A stretch of DNA of 16,283 bases. Source: Paraktedonobacter sp035294465. Lineage in GTDB: Bacteria > Chloroflexota > Ktedonobacteria > Ktedonobacterales > Ktedonobacteraceae. A program made the translations under genes and the position numbers. Below the pieces are notes generated by a model. It ran no database searches. It was not told where the DNA came from and saw nothing but the letters and a program-made list of their open reading frames with translations. Within the stretch, counting starts at the first letter, position 1. Each line of letters begins with the position of its first letter. The stretch spans positions 1 through 16,283 of the forward strand of contig DATGKW010000051.1 in the NCBI GenBank assembly GCA_035294465.1, in the 5' to 3' direction. Positions 15,072-16,283 of the stretch are shown here, piece by piece.

Positions 15072-15923
15072 ATGCGTATCGATTTTCATACTCATATCTT
15101 CCCGCCGGAGATTTGCCAGCAGCGCGAGCATTATTGCGTACGCGATCCCTGGTTCGGCCAGCTCTATAGCAATCCCAAAGCTGGCATGGCCAGCGCCGAA
15201 GATCTTATTGCGGAAATGGATGCTTCGGGCGTGGATGCCTCCGTCGCATTTTCATTTGGCTGGAGCGACTCCGGCTTAATTCGCGAGGGCAACGATTACA
15301 TCCTTGACGCGATGCGCCGCTATCCAGGCCGCATCTATGGCCTCGCGGTGCTCCAGCCAACGGCGGGAGAACAGGCCGTGTATGAAGCTGAGCGGTGCGC
15401 GCAGCTGGGCATGTCAGGCGTGGGCGAACTTATGCCTCACGGTCAGGGCTATAGATTGAGCGACACTGATCTACTCCGACCGGTTATAGAGGTTGTTGAG
15501 AGCTACAAGCTTCTGGTGCTCTCTCATTGTAGCGAGCCAGTTGGCCATCTCTACCCCGGCAAAGGGGACGTCTCGCTTCTCGATATTGTGACTTTCCTGA
15601 CTGCCTTTCCTACCGTTCGTTTTGTTGCAGCTCATTGGGGCGGTGGTTTGCCATTTTATACACTGATGCCTGAGATTCAGCGTTTGACCGCCGGGAGAGT
15701 CTGGTATGATACTGCTGCCACGCTCTATCTTTACCGTTCAGAGGTTTTCCCGGTTGTGGCAAGTCTGGTAGGAGCAGAACACATCTTATTTGGCAGCGAT
15801 TACGGCTTACTGCGCCAAAGCCGCAATATCGAGTATATCGAACAAGTAGGGCTAGACAAACAAGCGAAGCAGCTGATCCTGGGAGAGAATGCTCGGAGGC
15901 TGCTGGAAAGAGAAGAAAGATAG
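15072..15923 (+). CDS. Amidohydrolase family protein (amidohydrolase 2, ACMSD-like fold)
   Basis: TIM-barrel metal-dependent hydrolase or decarboxylase of 283 residues. Metal ligands visible: DFHTHIFPP with H6 and H8, SHCSEP with H152, AAHWGGG with H188 and FGSDYG with D243; the end LGENARRLL is the usual final helix. This pattern fits the amidohydrolase_2 group (ACMSD, gamma-resorcylate decarboxylase and related enzymes), usually with one zinc. The middle contains a conserved-looking GVGELMPHGQGY segment. The ATG at 15072 has AAAGAGG close upstream (3 nt) and another AAAGG at 11 nt. It follows kptA by 125 nt and has its own -10. Substrate unknown. It converges with the rRNA terminator on the other strand. 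Confidence 0.88.
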   Translation: MRIDFHTHIFPPEICQQREHYCVRDPWFGQLYSNPKAGMASAEDLIAEMDASGVDASVAFSFGWSDSGLIREGNDYILDAMRRYPGRIYGLAVLQPTAGEQAVYEAERCAQLGMSGVGELMPHGQGYRLSDTDLLRPVIEVVESYKLLVLSHCSEPVGHLYPGKGDVSLLDIVTFLTAFPTVRFVAAHWGGGLPFYTLMPEIQRLTAGRVWYDTAATLYLYRSEVFPVVASLVGAEHILFGSDYGLLRQSRNIEYIEQVGLDKQAKQLILGENARRLLEREER

Positions 15924-15934
15924 GAGAGACAAGC

Positions 15935-15963
15935 AAAAGAAAAGGACGCAAAGTACCGCGTCC
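15935..15963 (-). terminator. Intrinsic terminator of the rRNA operon (minus strand)
   Basis: Read on the minus strand: GGACGC (15963-15958), 8-nt loop, GCGTCC (15949-15944), then TTTTCTTTT (15943-15935). There is no T-run for the plus strand, so it ends transcription coming out of the 23S gene. It is 12 nt past the amidohydrolase stop. Confidence 0.8.
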
Positions 15964-15981
15964 AACCGAATAGAGAATACT

Positions 15982-16065
15982 TACCTCGATTTTGCCGAGA
16001 GCCTTGCCCCGGTCAGAATACTCATACACCCGATGCAGATCCTCGCAATCCAGAGAAACAGAGAC
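15982..16065 (-). pseudogene. Possible remnant of a zinc-binding dehydrogenase/quinone oxidoreductase C-terminus
   Basis: On the minus strand this stretch reads VSVSLDCEDLHRVYEYSDRG then KALGKIEV. Medium-chain dehydrogenases (quinone reductase branch) usually end with a helix H(R)-x-x-E-x-x-x-x-G-x-x-x-GK(I/V)-V. The in-frame reading continues past the point where such proteins stop, while a TAA sits one base out of frame after the GAG codon. It lies between the 23S 3' end and the terminator. The match is short (about 28 residues) and judged by eye, so chance is possible. Confidence 0.3.
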
Positions 16066-16140
16066 CAAGCCCGTGCTCCTTCCCCTCCTCTGGCTCCTGG
16101 CTCGCAGGGAAGACCTTTCCTCCCCCACCTCTCCTGATAG

Positions 16141-16283
16141 GCACACAAGCCGTACGGTCATTAGTCCAGCTCAGCTCCACCTGTTACCAGGCTTCCACCT
16201 GCCGGCTATCTACCACCTCGTCTCGGTGGGACCTTTCCCCTCCCTCACGGGAGAGCGAGAGTCGTCTTCTTGGGGTCGGCTTC
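16141..16283 (-). rRNA. 23S ribosomal RNA, 3' end (partial)
   Basis: Read on the minus strand, the edge begins GAAGCCGACCCCAAGAAGAC and continues through GGTAGATAGCCGG, CAGGTGGAAGCCTGGTAACA and GGTGGAGCTGAGCTGGACTA to ATGACCGTACGGCTTG. This follows the final 140 nt of bacterial 23S rRNA (compare GAAGCC..CAAGATGAGA, GTTGATAGG, AGGTGGAAGCGTGGTGACAC, GTGGAGCTGACGAATACTAA in Bacillus). The gene continues beyond the window. The mature 3' end is placed near 16141 by analogy with the terminal 5'/3' pairing and may be off by about 10 nt. No 5S signature follows in the roughly 200 nt before the terminator. Confidence 0.9.

Noticed and set aside
15610..16161. Long minus-strand open frame of 183 codons across the amidohydrolase end and the rRNA spacer
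   Set aside because: It is antisense to a clear amidohydrolase, starts inside 23S rRNA and crosses a terminator; only its short dehydrogenase-like stretch is kept as a tentative remnant.
16220..16240. GGTGGGACC on the plus strand, similar to a T-box antiterminator core
   Set aside because: The region matches the 3' end of 23S rRNA on the minus strand, and no T-box stem or downstream gene is present.

Overview
The window looks like chromosomal DNA of a soil-type Chloroflexota, most likely class Ktedonobacteria. This rests on overall protein flavour (FHA protein with a Pro/Gln linker, region-2 ECF sigma next to a SecD-head membrane protein, bacterial KptA, many one-gene transcription units) and on the 23S rRNA tail. 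It is an inference, not a database result. No phage, IS element, CRISPR array, tRNA or integrase was seen.

Layout, left to right. 1-558 (+) is the 3' part of an Rpn-like nuclease/transposase-family gene, convergent with a four-gene minus-strand operon. That operon reads ABC ATPase (4950-3838), ABC-2 permease (3838-2762), epoxyqueuosine reductase QueG with HEAT repeats (2787-1513) and a WalJ/YycJ-type MBL hydrolase (1522-566). Every junction overlaps, and a strong promoter lies at 5036-5064. Divergent from it (+) are an FHA-TM-extracytoplasmic domain protein (5238-6275) and a CocE/NonD hydrolase (6328-7995). HutU urocanate hydratase (9689-8010, -) converges on the hydrolase. Next come a zinc-ribbon protein (10715-9984, -) and, divergently, a large FAD/4Fe-4S oxidoreductase of the GltD/NfnB type (10944-12752, +) closed by a textbook terminator. 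Then follow a truncated ECF sigma factor (12971-13210) coupled by ATGA to a membrane-anchored SecD P1-like protein (13207-14124), a second textbook terminator, KptA RNA 2'-phosphotransferase (14401-14946) and a metal-dependent amidohydrolase (15072-15923). On the minus strand at the right edge is the 3' end of a 23S rRNA gene (about 16283-16141). It is followed by a short stretch that reads like the C-terminus of a zinc-binding dehydrogenase and by an intrinsic terminator. No 5S gene lies between.

How the genes relate. The ABC/QueG/WalJ operon joins membrane export, tRNA queuosine maturation and a metallohydrolase on one transcript. The other genes appear to be mostly separate housekeeping or accessory units, several with their own promoter. 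A recurring promoter form is visible: an extended -10 with TGC directly before a TATAAT-like hexamer, found before at least five genes. The least ordinary parts are the region-2-only sigma gene coupled to a SecD-head protein, and the junction of the 23S 3' end with an apparent dehydrogenase remnant.
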